Shown: positions 24,684-33,792, counted from the stretch's first letter. The stretch: 64,000 bases of DNA from Pseudomonadota bacterium (GCA_029572955.1 JAKPQE010000113.1:1-64000), one strand, 5' to 3'. Notes: generated by a model from the letters alone, not told the origin. Program-made: numbers and translations.

Positions 24684-26809
24684 GGTTCAACGTCCGCCAT
24701 GGTTTTTCCGGTCGAGCCGGGACCGGCCGACCCACCGACCGCAACATGCGGAATCGCATTGCGCACCCGCTGGTCGATCTTGGCCAGGAAGTCCGGCGAC
24801 GGACTGACGACGATCGAGGTCGAGATCGATGCCTGCCCGGTCAACTCGGCCGTGATCGGCCCCTCGACAACCGCCTTGAGGTTCTCGAGCCCTTGCAACT
24901 CGGACGCGGCGCGAGCCCCGCCGGCCGGCGACGACGCCATCGGGGCGGCTGACTGCGCCGCGCTGTAGATCACGGCCCGCCCCTCGACGCTCTGGTTCAG
25001 TCGGGCAAGGGTCTCGGCGGCCTCGGCCTGATACCGCTCCCCAATGCGCCGGCGGCGGTCAATCGCCGCCGCCGTTGGCATCGTCGCCCGCTCCGCCGGC
25101 GACAGTGCTTTCAGTTTTTCCAGATCGGCCGCAGCCTTGGCAATCATGTCCCGCCCGCGAACAATCTTGTCCGCGGCAGACTCAAACGCCGCGCCCGCCG
25201 CATCTGTCGCTGAAACAAGAGTGCGGGCCGCTTTTTCCGCGCGCAAGCGCTCGACCTCTGCGTTACCTGCCGCGACACCCGACATATCACGAGCGGCCAT
25301 CGGGCCAAGCGTCTGGCGGCGGCGGCGCGCCACCTCGGCGGCGGCGGCAGAACGGCGGGACAAGTCCGCCGCCGTCTCGCCACTTGTTGCCAGAGATGCA
25401 ATCGCGAGCGTCTCCGCCATCTTGTCGGCACGCTCCATCTCTTTGACAAGCCGATCCCGGCGCGCCTTGTCCGGCGTCTTGCCGAAGAGCAGGTCGTCGA
25501 AATTGACGATCTCTTGGCCACCGGCGGAGATGTTGCCGAGAATTCCACCCTTGTCCCCGCTCGCCACATTGCCGGAAGCCTTCAGCAATTCGGACAGCAG
25601 ACCACCGTCACGAGACTCGATATCATCAACCATGGCACGGAGTTCATCGGCCACCTTACCGATCGCCGGAGCCAGGGCCCCACCAATCGCCGTCGCCGCG
25701 CGATCGAGGCTCGCGGTCATCTGGTCGATTTTACCCTGCGCCGTTGCCAAACGCCGCGCGAGATCCCGGTCGATGACCCCGGATGTCGACCGGATCTCGC
25801 TGACCATCTCCGCATAGACGTCGCGGAAATCGATCATGGCATTCACCGCAGCGCGAGCCTGTTTGTCCGGGAACAACTGCGAGATGAGCTGCGCCCGGGC
25901 CGTGTCGTTCAGCCCCTTGGTCATCTCCTTGACGGTATCGATGACCGCAACGAACCCATTCTCGCCGCGCTTCGCCGCGTTCTCCAGCACCTTGCCGATC
26001 TTCACGCCCTTCTTGGCAAAGTTCCGTTCGGTCTGCGGCGCGAAAACTTTTTGCATCGCATCGTTGAGATTGTTCGCCGCCTCTTCACTCGTACCAGACG
26101 TCTTGCGCACCACCTGCAGCATGGCCGCGAGCTCGGCAACGCCCTCGATCCCATGAAATTTGAGCTTGGCCGCGGATGCCGCCAACGACGGGAACTCGCG
26201 GGCCATGTCCTTGACTTCGAACCGGCCGAGCTTGCCGGCGACGGCCATCTCTTCAAGAGCCTTGCCGAGATCGTCGACGCTGATGCCGAGTTGTTCCATC
26301 GCCGCGTAGCCGGCCGTCGCCATGTCGTTAAGAGCCGCGCCAGTCGCCACTGCCGCCTTGGCAATCGTTGGCGTCGCCGCCACCGCCTCGTTGAATTCCA
26401 TGCCGGCTGCGGCCAGCAGCCGCGTAACCTCGACGGTCTCCTCGCCGGTCTTGCCGATTTCCGGGGCAAAACGCTGCAGCGTCTTTTGCGCCCGCGCGAT
26501 TTGCTCGTCCGTCGCATCGGTCGTAATTCCGAGATCGGTAATCGCTGCCTCGAGCGTCATGTAGCGCTTTGCCGAGACCGCAAGCGCCCCGCCGAGTGCT
26601 GCTGGCCCGGCATAGCGCGCGGCGATGGCCAGGGCCGAGGCCTGAGCCGACATCGACGCTTTCGAGATGGCACCGCCGAGCGCCGTCGTCCGATTGATCT
26701 GCTTCTGCGCCCTGTTGATCGCCGCCATTTTTCCGGCGATCTGGGCGAAGGTCCGCCCAGTCTTGTCACGCGCGGAAATGACCGCAGCCGCTTCGATCGT
26801 GCGCATCAC
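24680..26809 (-). CDS. Tail tape measure protein (TP901/Mu gp42-like)
   Basis: 709 aa, mostly helical, with the TP901 core (LEAAITDLGITTDATDEQI, FAPEIGKTGEETVEVTRLLAAAGMEFNEA) and hydrophobic helices near residues 55-80 and 355-380. The protein sets tail length; at roughly 1.5 angstrom per residue it predicts a tail near 100 nm. It follows the two-part chaperone gene, the expected place. The start may be the second ATG at 26806. Confidence 0.92.
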   Translation of the reverse strand: MMRTIEAAAVISARDKTGRTFAQIAGKMAAINRAQKQINRTTALGGAISKASMSAQASALAIAARYAGPAALGGALAVSAKRYMTLEAAITDLGITTDATDEQIARAQKTLQRFAPEIGKTGEETVEVTRLLAAAGMEFNEAVAATPTIAKAAVATGAALNDMATAGYAAMEQLGISVDDLGKALEEMAVAGKLGRFEVKDMAREFPSLAASAAKLKFHGIEGVAELAAMLQVVRKTSGTSEEAANNLNDAMQKVFAPQTERNFAKKGVKIGKVLENAAKRGENGFVAVIDTVKEMTKGLNDTARAQLISQLFPDKQARAAVNAMIDFRDVYAEMVSEIRSTSGVIDRDLARRLATAQGKIDQMTASLDRAATAIGGALAPAIGKVADELRAMVDDIESRDGGLLSELLKASGNVASGDKGGILGNISAGGQEIVNFDDLLFGKTPDKARRDRLVKEMERADKMAETLAIASLATSGETAADLSRRSAAAAEVARRRRQTLGPMAARDMSGVAAGNAEVERLRAEKAARTLVSATDAAGAAFESAADKIVRGRDMIAKAAADLEKLKALSPAERATMPTAAAIDRRRRIGERYQAEAAETLARLNQSVEGRAVIYSAAQSAAPMASSPAGGARAASELQGLENLKAVVEGPITAELTGQASISTSIVVSPSPDFLAKIDQRVRNAIPHVAVGGSAGPGSTGKTMADVEP

Positions 26810-26941
26810 TCAACTTTTCTTTTTCATGGCTTCGCCGACTTCGGCGACGTAGCGCATCAGTCTCGTGATGGGCAGCGCGGCAACGACCGCGATCTCACTC
26901 GGCCGGCCCTGTCCAAGGCGGATGAGCAACCGCGCTGCCAT
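26810..26941 (-). CDS. Frameshift extension of the tail assembly chaperone (GpE'-like)
   Basis: 43 codons from ATG 26941 with basic ends, no independent family recognised. The frame is open back into the upstream chaperone gene and is reached by a -1 slip at GGGAAAC (plus 26947-26953). It therefore most likely encodes the C-terminal part of a fusion of about 155 residues rather than a separate protein. The tape-measure ATG follows immediately after its TGA. Confidence 0.75.
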   Translation of the reverse strand: MAARLLIRLGQGRPSEIAVVAALPITRLMRYVAEVGEAMKKKS

Positions 26942-26943
26942 AG

Positions 26944-27276
26944 TCAGTTTCCCGGCGTAATGTCCCGAAAAAACATCTTGACGCCAGCCACCATGTTGCG
27001 GGCATCAGGCAGGCTGCCTTGGGCACGTAGCGCCTCCGGTGAAACATCGCTGAGGCGCTCGACATAGGCCTTGATCGTCACCATGTCGTCGGACGGAACG
27101 AGGGCATTACCGCCCGATCCGAAGACCAGTGTCGTCGGGTCGCCCAGATCCATGAAGTCGCCATAGGTCGGGACTTTCAGAATCACAGCATCACGGGCGC
27201 CATCCGCCGTCTGCACCGGCTTATCGAGGGTGACCCGCACACGGCCGTCGTCGAGACGTTCGACTCTTCCGCTCAC
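26944..27276 (-). CDS. Tail assembly chaperone (Mu gp41-like)
   Basis: 110 aa from a GTG at 27276 that overlaps the tail-tube stop (GTGA). VRVTLDKPVQTADGARDAVILKVPTYGDFMDLGDP is typical of the Mu gp41 chaperone family that coats the tape measure during assembly. The gene ends G GGA AAC TGA, so the last two sense codons form a canonical -1 slippery heptamer directly before the stop. A small share of ribosomes would then read on into the 26810-26941 frame. Confidence 0.85.
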   Translation of the reverse strand: MSGRVERLDDGRVRVTLDKPVQTADGARDAVILKVPTYGDFMDLGDPTTLVFGSGGNALVPSDDMVTIKAYVERLSDVSPEALRAQGSLPDARNMVAGVKMFFRDITPGN

Positions 27277-27647
27277 AGCCCGACGCTCCGATACTGCGAC
27301 GTCTCGATCGACATGCCGGAGACCTCGCCCGTCGAGGCGTTGACCGAGACGGTGCCGACAACGAGCGCGTTGGTCCAGAAATGCTGCTTGCCGACATCGA
27401 CCTCGGTAGCGGTGACGTTGATGCGGCAACCCTTCAGCGCCGCGACCCAGTCGACGTCGCAGGGCGCGCGGAACGAGAACGAGGCCCGATAAGGCTTCGG
27501 CTTCTTGATGCCGGAGACCGTGCCGTCGTGGTTCGACTCGGCACTGGTCTCGAAGTTGAACGGCTCGTAGGTGAAATCGCCGGTGACGCTCAGGCGGATG
27601 CCGTTCGCCTCGAGTTCGATCACGCCGCCATAGCAGCACTCGGTCAT
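27273..27647 (-). CDS. Tail tube protein (Mu gpM-like)
   Basis: 124 aa, the usual length. GGVIELEANGIRLSVTGDFTYEPF and the C-terminal MSIETSQYRSVGL are typical of the Mu-type tail tube family. It polymerises into the inner tube beneath the sheath. A palindromic repeat separates it from the sheath gene upstream. Confidence 0.9.
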   Translation of the reverse strand: MTECCYGGVIELEANGIRLSVTGDFTYEPFNFETSAESNHDGTVSGIKKPKPYRASFSFRAPCDVDWVAALKGCRINVTATEVDVGKQHFWTNALVVGTVSVNASTGEVSGMSIETSQYRSVGL

Positions 27648-27671
27648 GGGTCTGTCTCCTCAGAGGGCGCG

Positions 27672-27710
27672 CTCCCCTCCCCGCCGAGGGGAGGGGTTGG
27701 GGGTAAGGGG
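27672..27710. repeat. GC-rich palindromic repeat, family B
   Basis: CTCCCCTCCCCGCCGAGGGG followed by AGGGGTTGGGGGTAAGGGG. It fills the short gap between the sheath and tube genes. Similar units lie at 29481-29513, 43461-43500, 50265-50302, 50522-50560, 57050-57070 and 57094-57131. Confidence 0.8.
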
Positions 27711-27718
27711 AATACTGG

Positions 27719-29197
27719 TCACACTTCGCGATATTCGAGGAACGCCGTGACGTTCGCGGCAAAGACGCGGAGCTGGTTGACGACGTCGACCGGCAGATAG
27801 GCGTTGACCCGGTCGGCATTGTTCGGGTCGCGCACCACTGTGACGAACCTGGCGAAGAGGTCCGCCTTCTCGACGACGCCGAGGCCGACGAGCTCCTCGT
27901 AGAGGTGAATGAGCGTCGCCTTGATATCGCGCGGCGTCGTGATCTGGGCAACGCCGGCCGGGTTCTCGTCGGCGAGCGCCTGGCGGCCGTGCTTGGCCGA
28001 AACACCGGCCCGCACATAGCGGGTGAAAAAGACGAGCTGCGCCATCGTCTCGACATTGCGGAACGTCGCATCCGGCGAGCCAAGGGCACCTTCCTGATAG
28101 GTCGTCACCACCCGGTCGATCTGCACCTGCCCGTCGACAGTGACCGTGTAGCCAGAGATACCGTCCTGGTAGAGTGCCTGGCGGTCCGGCTTGTCCCACC
28201 ACAGCGCCCGGTCGGCAGGCGGCCGAACGCCGAGCAGTTTCAGCGTCTGCAGCGGGCGCGAGAGCTCCGGCGCATCGGTGAGGTGCGCCTGCGCCACCGC
28301 GCCAAGCGCCGCAGCCCATTCCCATGGCGGCGTCGGCGAGGCCTGCGAACCCATGATCGACACGTGCTGGTCGTTGCGGCCGTCGCCGAGGGCAACCAAG
28401 GCCGACAGCGTGCCGAAGCCCGCCGAGAAATAATGGCCGTAGAGCTGCTGGTACGGCGACCAGCGGCCGGCCGCATCGTCGAGAAAGCCACGAACCGTAT
28501 TGAGCGAGGTCGCATCGGTATAGGGCGCGGCGAGGAAGTCCGCTTCGTCATCGCCGAGATTGGCGAGAGCCGCGGCAAGATCGGGGATACCAGTGCCGCC
28601 GGCCATGGCAACCACCGTGACATGGCCGACAAGGCCATTCGGCTCGTCAGCGGGCACGCGGATGAGGATGGCATTGCCGATCTCGCCGACATGACGCGCC
28701 GTGATGGTGACGACCGCCGTCGCCGCGGCCGCAGTCACCGGGACCTCGGCCGCATTGACCGTCGCCGCGATCTTGGTCGCGATGTCAGCCACAGCGTCGG
28801 ACGCACCGATCTGGAAGGTCATCCGCTTGCCACAGATGTCGAGCACGCCGACATTGGCCGCGCCAGGCGCCGTGTTGACCGTGATCGTGCCATGCGCCGC
28901 GTTGCCGGCCGGATCGGCCAGCGGCAGCATCCAGATGGGCGCCAGGCCGGCGTTGCGGCGGGCGATCTTGTAGGCGGCCACCGCCATTGAGCCAACGCCG
29001 AAAAGCGCGCGCGCCTCGCGCTCCGACTGGATCGGGCCGGCCAGCGTGCCCGCCGGCGCCGTGCCGGCGCTCGTCCTCTGCATCGCAAGCACCAGCTTCG
29101 ACTGCCCCTCATAGGGAGAGCCACCGGAATTGATCTCGGCCCAGAAGAACGGAACGAGGGTGTTTTCGGGGATCGCATTGAAGGCGACGGTATTCAT
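27719..29197 (-). CDS. Tail sheath protein (Mu gpL-like)
   Basis: 492 aa. It is the contractile sheath subunit. The N-terminal domain (PFFWAEINSGGSPYEGQSKLVL, GPIQSEREARALFGVGSM) and the conserved C-terminal KATLIHLYEELVGLGVVEKADLFARFVTVVRDPNNADRVNAYLP part that builds the helical mesh are both complete. It shows that the phage is a myovirus. Confidence 0.94.
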   Translation of the reverse strand: MNTVAFNAIPENTLVPFFWAEINSGGSPYEGQSKLVLAMQRTSAGTAPAGTLAGPIQSEREARALFGVGSMAVAAYKIARRNAGLAPIWMLPLADPAGNAAHGTITVNTAPGAANVGVLDICGKRMTFQIGASDAVADIATKIAATVNAAEVPVTAAAATAVVTITARHVGEIGNAILIRVPADEPNGLVGHVTVVAMAGGTGIPDLAAALANLGDDEADFLAAPYTDATSLNTVRGFLDDAAGRWSPYQQLYGHYFSAGFGTLSALVALGDGRNDQHVSIMGSQASPTPPWEWAAALGAVAQAHLTDAPELSRPLQTLKLLGVRPPADRALWWDKPDRQALYQDGISGYTVTVDGQVQIDRVVTTYQEGALGSPDATFRNVETMAQLVFFTRYVRAGVSAKHGRQALADENPAGVAQITTPRDIKATLIHLYEELVGLGVVEKADLFARFVTVVRDPNNADRVNAYLPVDVVNQLRVFAANVTAFLEYREV

Positions 29198-29200
29198 CGG

Positions 29201-29461
29201 TCACTCCTCCGAGGGGGTGGCGTTGGCGACGGCTTCCGCCGCTGTTTCGGTTTTCGCCGCGCGGCGGCTCAAGGTCTTTGCTTTCGGCGCCTCGGTGGCG
29301 ATTTCGACCTCGCCGTCCCGCGCGCGGCGACGCCAATAGGCAGCGTCGGCGACCCACTTGCCCGTCTCGGGCAATTTCTGGCGGAATCCCTCTTCGACGT
29401 CGGGCACGCGAAGAGGCTCACCCGCGGCATCGCGCACGGGCGTCACGTAGATTTGCGGCAT
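29201..29461 (-). CDS. DUF2635-type tail protein
   Basis: 86 aa. QIYVTPVRDAAGEPLRVPD and WRRRARDGEVEI match the DUF2635 family, which stands directly before the sheath gene in Mu-like phages. Its exact role is not known. An alanine/lysine-rich C-terminal tail of about 30 residues is predicted to be disordered. Confidence 0.85.
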   Translation of the reverse strand: MPQIYVTPVRDAAGEPLRVPDVEEGFRQKLPETGKWVADAAYWRRRARDGEVEIATEAPKAKTLSRRAAKTETAAEAVANATPSEE

Positions 29462-29476
29462 CGCATCAGTCCTCGG

Positions 29477-30265
29477 TTAGCCCTCTCCCGCCGGGGGAGG
29501 GTCGGGAGGGGGGAAAGCCACATCCGCCACGACGGCGGGCTCGTCACCCTCCCCGGCATAGGCCGCCGGCGGACTCTTGGCATGAATGGCGAGGCCGACG
29601 CCGGCAAGCGGCACACCGAACATCGGCGACGGAGCGAGTCCGGCCAGTTGTGCGGCGATGAGCCGGCCATGCGAGCCTTCCGGCAGGGCCTCGGCCACGG
29701 CACGCAGCGGCTGCGGCAAACGATCGAAGCCGGTCGCGCCCGCCGCCACGCTGGCATAGCAATCGGCCCTCGCCCTGATGGAATAGGTCAGCGACCGGCT
29801 GGCGAGCCGCGTCGCTTCTTCCGCCGACCGATAGGGCTCGGACGTGATGCTCATCACGCCGAGGCCTCCGGCGTTTCGGAAAATCGCCCCACTCTCACCC
29901 TCGGCGAGGGCATGGCGCACTTGCGCCTCCAAGAGGTCGAGATGCGCCTCGATGGCCGGGTCGGTGTCGAGCGTCAGCACACCCTGGCCGGCACGACGCA
30001 CCACCGACAGTTCGAACGCCAGTTCGACGGTGCCCGGTGTCAGGTCGCCGCCGGCGCCGCTGCGCGTCTCCGCCGCGCTTTTTTCCGTGTAGACAGCCAC
30101 AATCGGCCGCCCTTCCTTGTCTGAGAGGTCATCGAACGCGGCAAACGCCGTGTCATAGACCCGGCCATCAGCGAGCGTCGGCCAGACCGGTTCGTCCGCG
30201 CCATACTGCGCGAACGGCGCCAGCGCCTCGAACGCAGCGAGACGAAGGGCAAGACGCGAGAGCAT
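29477..30265 (-). CDS. Tail terminator/completion protein (Mu gp37-like region)
   Basis: 262 aa. It starts LRLAAFEALAPFAQYGADEPVWPTLA and contains a beta-rich core (ELSVVRRAGQGVLTLDTDPAIEAHLDLLEAQV) like Mu-type conserved tail proteins. Its last twelve residues (PPPDPPPAGEG) are encoded by a family-B palindromic repeat that overlaps the stop codon at 29477-29513. The protein end has thus been replaced or extended by a repeat. Confidence 0.75.
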   Translation of the reverse strand: MLSRLALRLAAFEALAPFAQYGADEPVWPTLADGRVYDTAFAAFDDLSDKEGRPIVAVYTEKSAAETRSGAGGDLTPGTVELAFELSVVRRAGQGVLTLDTDPAIEAHLDLLEAQVRHALAEGESGAIFRNAGGLGVMSITSEPYRSAEEATRLASRSLTYSIRARADCYASVAAGATGFDRLPQPLRAVAEALPEGSHGRLIAAQLAGLAPSPMFGVPLAGVGLAIHAKSPPAAYAGEGDEPAVVADVAFPPPDPPPAGEG

Positions 30266-30663
30266 CAGACCGCCTCTAGATGCAATATGGTCCGCGTCGT
30301 GCCGCGTCCGGCCGGGCCGGCGATGCGATAGGTTGTTCCGTCCGGCACCGTCAGCCTGTCTCCTGCACGAACGTCCTTGCCGTCAAGGACAGCGGTCGCA
30401 ACGAAGGCAACCGTTCGGACGCTGCGATGTCCGGCATGCCGGGCATCAGCTTCTCGCCAGTTCGCCGCGCCGCGGCCGCTCTCCACCGCCGCCGTTCGGA
30501 TGATCAACGGTAAAAAGACAGACCAGCGATCAGGGTCTGGCTCATCCGGGCTATTCGGCGTCGGCGCGCGGTAGGGCAGGATTTCGACGTCGAGCGTCGC
30601 AAACACACCGTCTACGGCATCGGTGACCTGTCGGCGGATAGCATCGGCGGGGGCGGTTTGCAT
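30265..30663 (-). CDS. Head-tail joining/neck protein, hypothetical
   Basis: 132 aa. The sequence has an N-terminal helix (IRRQVTDAVDGVFATL) and a beta-rich rest with RTVAFVATAVLDGKDVRAGDRLTV. No family is certain. The position between the capsid group and the tail group, and size, suit a neck or tail-completion protein. One base is shared with the downstream gene start. Confidence 0.65.
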   Translation of the reverse strand: MQTAPADAIRRQVTDAVDGVFATLDVEILPYRAPTPNSPDEPDPDRWSVFLPLIIRTAAVESGRGAANWREADARHAGHRSVRTVAFVATAVLDGKDVRAGDRLTVPDGTTYRIAGPAGRGTTRTILHLEAV

Positions 30664-30933
30664 TTAGGAGGAGCCCTCCGAGGGCTGGTCGCCGAGGGGC
30701 AGCGAGGTTTCCGGCGGCGAGGCAACGAGGGCAACATCCACAGCCTTCTCCTCGACCGGTTCACTGCGGGTGACAACCGCTTCCGCGAGACGTTCGACGA
30801 TCAGGTGCTCGCCGTAATCCGCCGGCAGACGCACCGTCTCGCCGCGCGATCCGACAGCCTGCCGCGCCACGCGCACCACGTCATCCGGAAAGATGACAGT
30901 GGTACGCAACACAAACTTGCCAGTCTTGGCCAT
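30664..30933 (-). CDS. Hypothetical head-tail region protein
   Basis: 89 aa from ATG 30933, chosen because AGGAGAATCGC precedes it as a good ribosome-binding site (an earlier ATG adds six residues). TTVIFPDDVVRVARQAVGSRGETVRLPADYGEHLI looks like a small conserved phage head protein. The acidic, proline-containing tail is probably flexible. It stands directly after the capsid gene. Confidence 0.65.
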   Translation of the reverse strand: MAKTGKFVLRTTVIFPDDVVRVARQAVGSRGETVRLPADYGEHLIVERLAEAVVTRSEPVEEKAVDVALVASPPETSLPLGDQPSEGSS

Positions 30934-30994
30934 GCGATTCTCCTGTTGCAATCCCGAGGCCGCTGGCCTCGGGACGACCTATTGAACGCGGCGG

Positions 30995-32005
30995 TCAGGT
31001 CAGCGTCAGCTTGCGGAGCGTGCTCGGCCTAGTACAGAGAGAAATCGCATTCATCTGCACCTGCAAGTCCCGCCCCTTGTTGAACGGCTTCTGCTCCTGC
31101 TTGACGTAGAACGGAAGGCCGATCGTATTGACGGTCTCCTCGTAGTCGGCCGGCGCGAAGCGGGTGATGAACAGGCCCGGAACGCCCTTGACGATGACGC
31201 GCGCTTCGTCGGCGGCAATGTACGGCGCACCGAGGGCGGTCGTGGCCGCCGAACCGGTGCGATAGCGCTCGAAGGTCATACTGCCGAACTCGAACACATC
31301 CGGCGTCGCCATGCGCAACTCGACCGCACCGGCATGCGACAGCAGCGTCTCCTTGACGCTCTTGTGCCGCCACAGCGCGGTGTGGAAATCGCGGCCCGTA
31401 TAGACGTGAAGGCCGTCATAGTTCGCATCGAGCGAATCCTCGATGGAATAGCGCACCGAGTCGACGAGCTTGCCGACATCGGTCGCATCGACATCGAGTT
31501 CGAGCGAAACGGCCGCCGGGATCGCGATGCCGAAGCGGGTATAGAGGTTTTCGAGGATCGCGCCCGACTTCGTCGCCACGATACCCTTGATCGCACCGAC
31601 CCGCTGATGCTCCAGCGTCATCGTCAGATCCTGGGCATGACGGCGGGCCTTGCTGTTCACCCGGTCGAGAACCGTCTCGAGGTCACCCTCACTGCCAAAG
31701 GCGCGCACGTTCTGCACCTCGTCGGCGAGAACGCTGTCGTCGCGCTGGTAGTGTGGCACCGCGAACGGGATGGCCGTCCGACCATGGTCGCCGGTGGTTT
31801 CACCGGTCGCGCCGCGCTGGCTTGGCTCGACGAGGCCGAGTTTGCCATCGCGCTCCTCGATCCAGACGGACGTCGTCGCAACGCCCTCTTCCTCGAAGAC
31901 GCCGCCTTCCGAAATCTGGCCGGGACGGTAGTGCTCATGGTTGACGGCAGCCGTCAGAGAGACGACGGAAAAGGCGTCGTCGTTGAAGATGTTCATGCCG
32001 GGCAT
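30995..32005 (-). CDS. Major capsid protein, lambda E-type
   Basis: 336 aa. The start ATG 32005 is preceded by GGAG at 8 bases; an in-frame extension to 32260 is a shadow of the decoration gene. MNIFNDDAFSVVSLTAAVNHEHYRPG and the later YRTGSAATTALGAPYIAADEARVI with FITRFAPADYEETVNT are typical of Phage_cap_E. It forms the icosahedral shell together with the decoration protein encoded upstream. Confidence 0.93.
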   Translation of the reverse strand: MPGMNIFNDDAFSVVSLTAAVNHEHYRPGQISEGGVFEEEGVATTSVWIEERDGKLGLVEPSQRGATGETTGDHGRTAIPFAVPHYQRDDSVLADEVQNVRAFGSEGDLETVLDRVNSKARRHAQDLTMTLEHQRVGAIKGIVATKSGAILENLYTRFGIAIPAAVSLELDVDATDVGKLVDSVRYSIEDSLDANYDGLHVYTGRDFHTALWRHKSVKETLLSHAGAVELRMATPDVFEFGSMTFERYRTGSAATTALGAPYIAADEARVIVKGVPGLFITRFAPADYEETVNTIGLPFYVKQEQKPFNKGRDLQVQMNAISLCTRPSTLRKLTLT

Positions 32006-32069
32006 GTCAGTCACTCCAATGCAAAAAGCCCGCACGCAGGCGGGCTGGAAGGTTGCGAGATACCCGGCG

Positions 32070-32462
32070 TTACCGGACGATAGTACCGACGGCGGCGAGC
32101 TGCGTCGTCTTGGCGGAGATCTTGGTCGCGTCGTCGACGCTGGCGTCGTAGACCAGCATAGCGGCCTTGACCTCGGCATCGCGCGCGATGACGACGGCCT
32201 CGACATCGGCGGACGTTGCATCGACGCCGTGGCCCAGAACGGCGGTAGCAGTCTCAGCACCTTCCTTGCCCGCCACCTGCGCCGCAGGCGAGGGAATGTA
32301 CTTGGCGCTGGCCGTGATCTTGCCGAGGACCATGCCAGCGGCGAGAACGCCGGCGCCGCTGGCGATCGTCACGGTCTCGCGCGAGCGGTGGCCGTTCGCC
32401 TCCGAAAGGAGGGCGGCCATATTGCGGAGAGATTCGGTCTTGTTGTCCATGTCCATGTCCAT
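32070..32462 (-). CDS. Head decoration protein D
   Basis: 130 aa. ETVTIASGAGVLAAGMVLGKITASAKYIPSPA is the typical N-terminal core of lambda gpD-like proteins, followed by GAETATAVLGHGVDATSADVEAVVIARDAEVKAAML. It caps the capsid threefold sites. The start is ambiguous because the protein begins with three Met-Asp repeats (ATG at 32462, 32456 and 32450). Confidence 0.92.
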   Translation of the reverse strand: MDMDMDNKTESLRNMAALLSEANGHRSRETVTIASGAGVLAAGMVLGKITASAKYIPSPAAQVAGKEGAETATAVLGHGVDATSADVEAVVIARDAEVKAAMLVYDASVDDATKISAKTTQLAAVGTIVR

Positions 32463-32482
32463 ATCCTCGGTGCTTGCCGCGC

Positions 32483-33538
32483 TCAGACGGTCTTGCCGAC
32501 CCGGCGGGCGGCGTAGATGTCAGTGGGATTGATCGTCGCCTTCTGGCGCTCGCTGCCGCGCGCCAGCCCGGCACCGGCCGCGCGGGTCCGGTCATAATCG
32601 GCGACGGTCTGAGTCTCACCGCTGCGGTCTGGCGCGGCCGCAAGAACCGCCTTCACCTGGTCAACGGTAAGATCGGTCTCGATGAGCGCCTCGGCCTGGG
32701 CCTCGCGGCCCTTGGCATCGTCGAGACCCATGATCTCGGTCCGACGGGCACGCGTTGCCTTCACGCCTTCGGCGAAGCCCTGGGCACGGGCGGCAGCGAT
32801 CTCGGCGCCGACATCCGGTGCGGGAGTCTCGGCGGACGGCTGGTCCGCCTTGGTTTTCTCCGTCATGACAATCTCCTTCTGACGGGTGGAGGCGGCGGAC
32901 GCCGCCGGAGAAGTGGCCGCGAACGACCAGTCGTTCTGCTTGGCCAGCGCGACGAGCCGCGACGGCGCATGCGCATAGAGGCGATAATCGTAGGCGGCGG
33001 CGGCCTTGGCCTTCTCGCCGTCGACCGATGTCGCATAGCCGGCAGCGACCGCCTTGTCGGCGGTCAGCCACGTCTCGGCCGCCATGGCGGCCAGAACCTT
33101 GTCGACAGGATTGCCGCTGCGATCGGCATAGATGCCGGCGAAGCTGGCGAGGTAGGCATTGAGCGATTCGATCGCCACCTCGTGGTCGCTGATCGTGCCG
33201 CGGCCGGATGTGAACGGATTGGCCGGCTCGTGAATCATCATCACGGTGCCGGGCTTCATCACGATCTCGGACCCGGCCATGGCAATGAGCGAAGCTGACG
33301 ATGCGGCAACGCCGTCGATCTCGACCCGAACCTTGCCCTTGTGGGTAGCGAGCGCGTTGTAAATGGCGACACCGTCGTCGACATAGCCGCCGCCGGAATT
33401 GAGCCGCACGACAAGGTCGTTGTCGCGGCCATGCTGCGCCAGGGCGGCCAACACCTCACCCGCTGTGAATCCCTCGTCCCAATAGCTGCTGCCGACGAAC
33501 CCGTAGAGCACGAGCTCGCCGTCGATATAGACGGTCAT
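32483..33538 (-). CDS. Head maturation protease, S14/ClpP-like, with scaffold-like C-terminus
   Basis: 351 aa from ATG 33538. Catalytic features are LNSGGGYVDDG, GVAASSAS (Ser about 80) and MMIHEPAN (His about 103). After about residue 215 comes a helical, charged region (EIAAARAQGFAEGVKATRARRTEIM) like the internal scaffold domain of lambda gpC/Nu3. An internal ATG at 32868 with an upstream AAGGAGATTGTC could start a separate scaffold protein, as with Nu3. It is located between portal and decoration genes. Confidence 0.92.
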   Translation of the reverse strand: MTVYIDGELVLYGFVGSSYWDEGFTAGEVLAALAQHGRDNDLVVRLNSGGGYVDDGVAIYNALATHKGKVRVEIDGVAASSASLIAMAGSEIVMKPGTVMMIHEPANPFTSGRGTISDHEVAIESLNAYLASFAGIYADRSGNPVDKVLAAMAAETWLTADKAVAAGYATSVDGEKAKAAAAYDYRLYAHAPSRLVALAKQNDWSFAATSPAASAASTRQKEIVMTEKTKADQPSAETPAPDVGAEIAAARAQGFAEGVKATRARRTEIMGLDDAKGREAQAEALIETDLTVDQVKAVLAAAPDRSGETQTVADYDRTRAAGAGLARGSERQKATINPTDIYAARRVGKTV

Positions 33539-33549
33539 GTCGTTGGTCC

Positions 33550-33792
33550 TTAGTAGGGCCGAAACCGGCCGAATTTGGCAAAGCGCCGGCGGGTCACGGG
33601 CTGCCCGGACTGCTCGGCGCAAAGCCGCTCCGCTTCGCGCATGTCGCGCTCAACGCGGTCGAGATCTGGCCGGGTGAAAGCCGTCCGGTCGGTGCCCTCG
33701 AATCCGGCCTCGCTGACTGCAATGCCGTCACGCAGCGCTTCGTAACGAGCGCGCAGGGCTGACGCCTTGGCGCACCAGTCGATGTCAGCCAT
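33550..33792 (-). CDS. gpW-like head-tail joining protein
   Basis: 80 aa from ATG 33792. The pattern of an N-terminal helical hairpin with short beta strand and basic C-terminus (TRRRFAKFGRFRPY) fits lambda gpW. The start overlaps the portal stop by 8 bases. An odd placement is that it follows the portal gene; in lambda, gpW precedes it. Confidence 0.72.
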   Translation of the reverse strand: MADIDWCAKASALRARYEALRDGIAVSEAGFEGTDRTAFTRPDLDRVERDMREAERLCAEQSGQPVTRRRFAKFGRFRPY

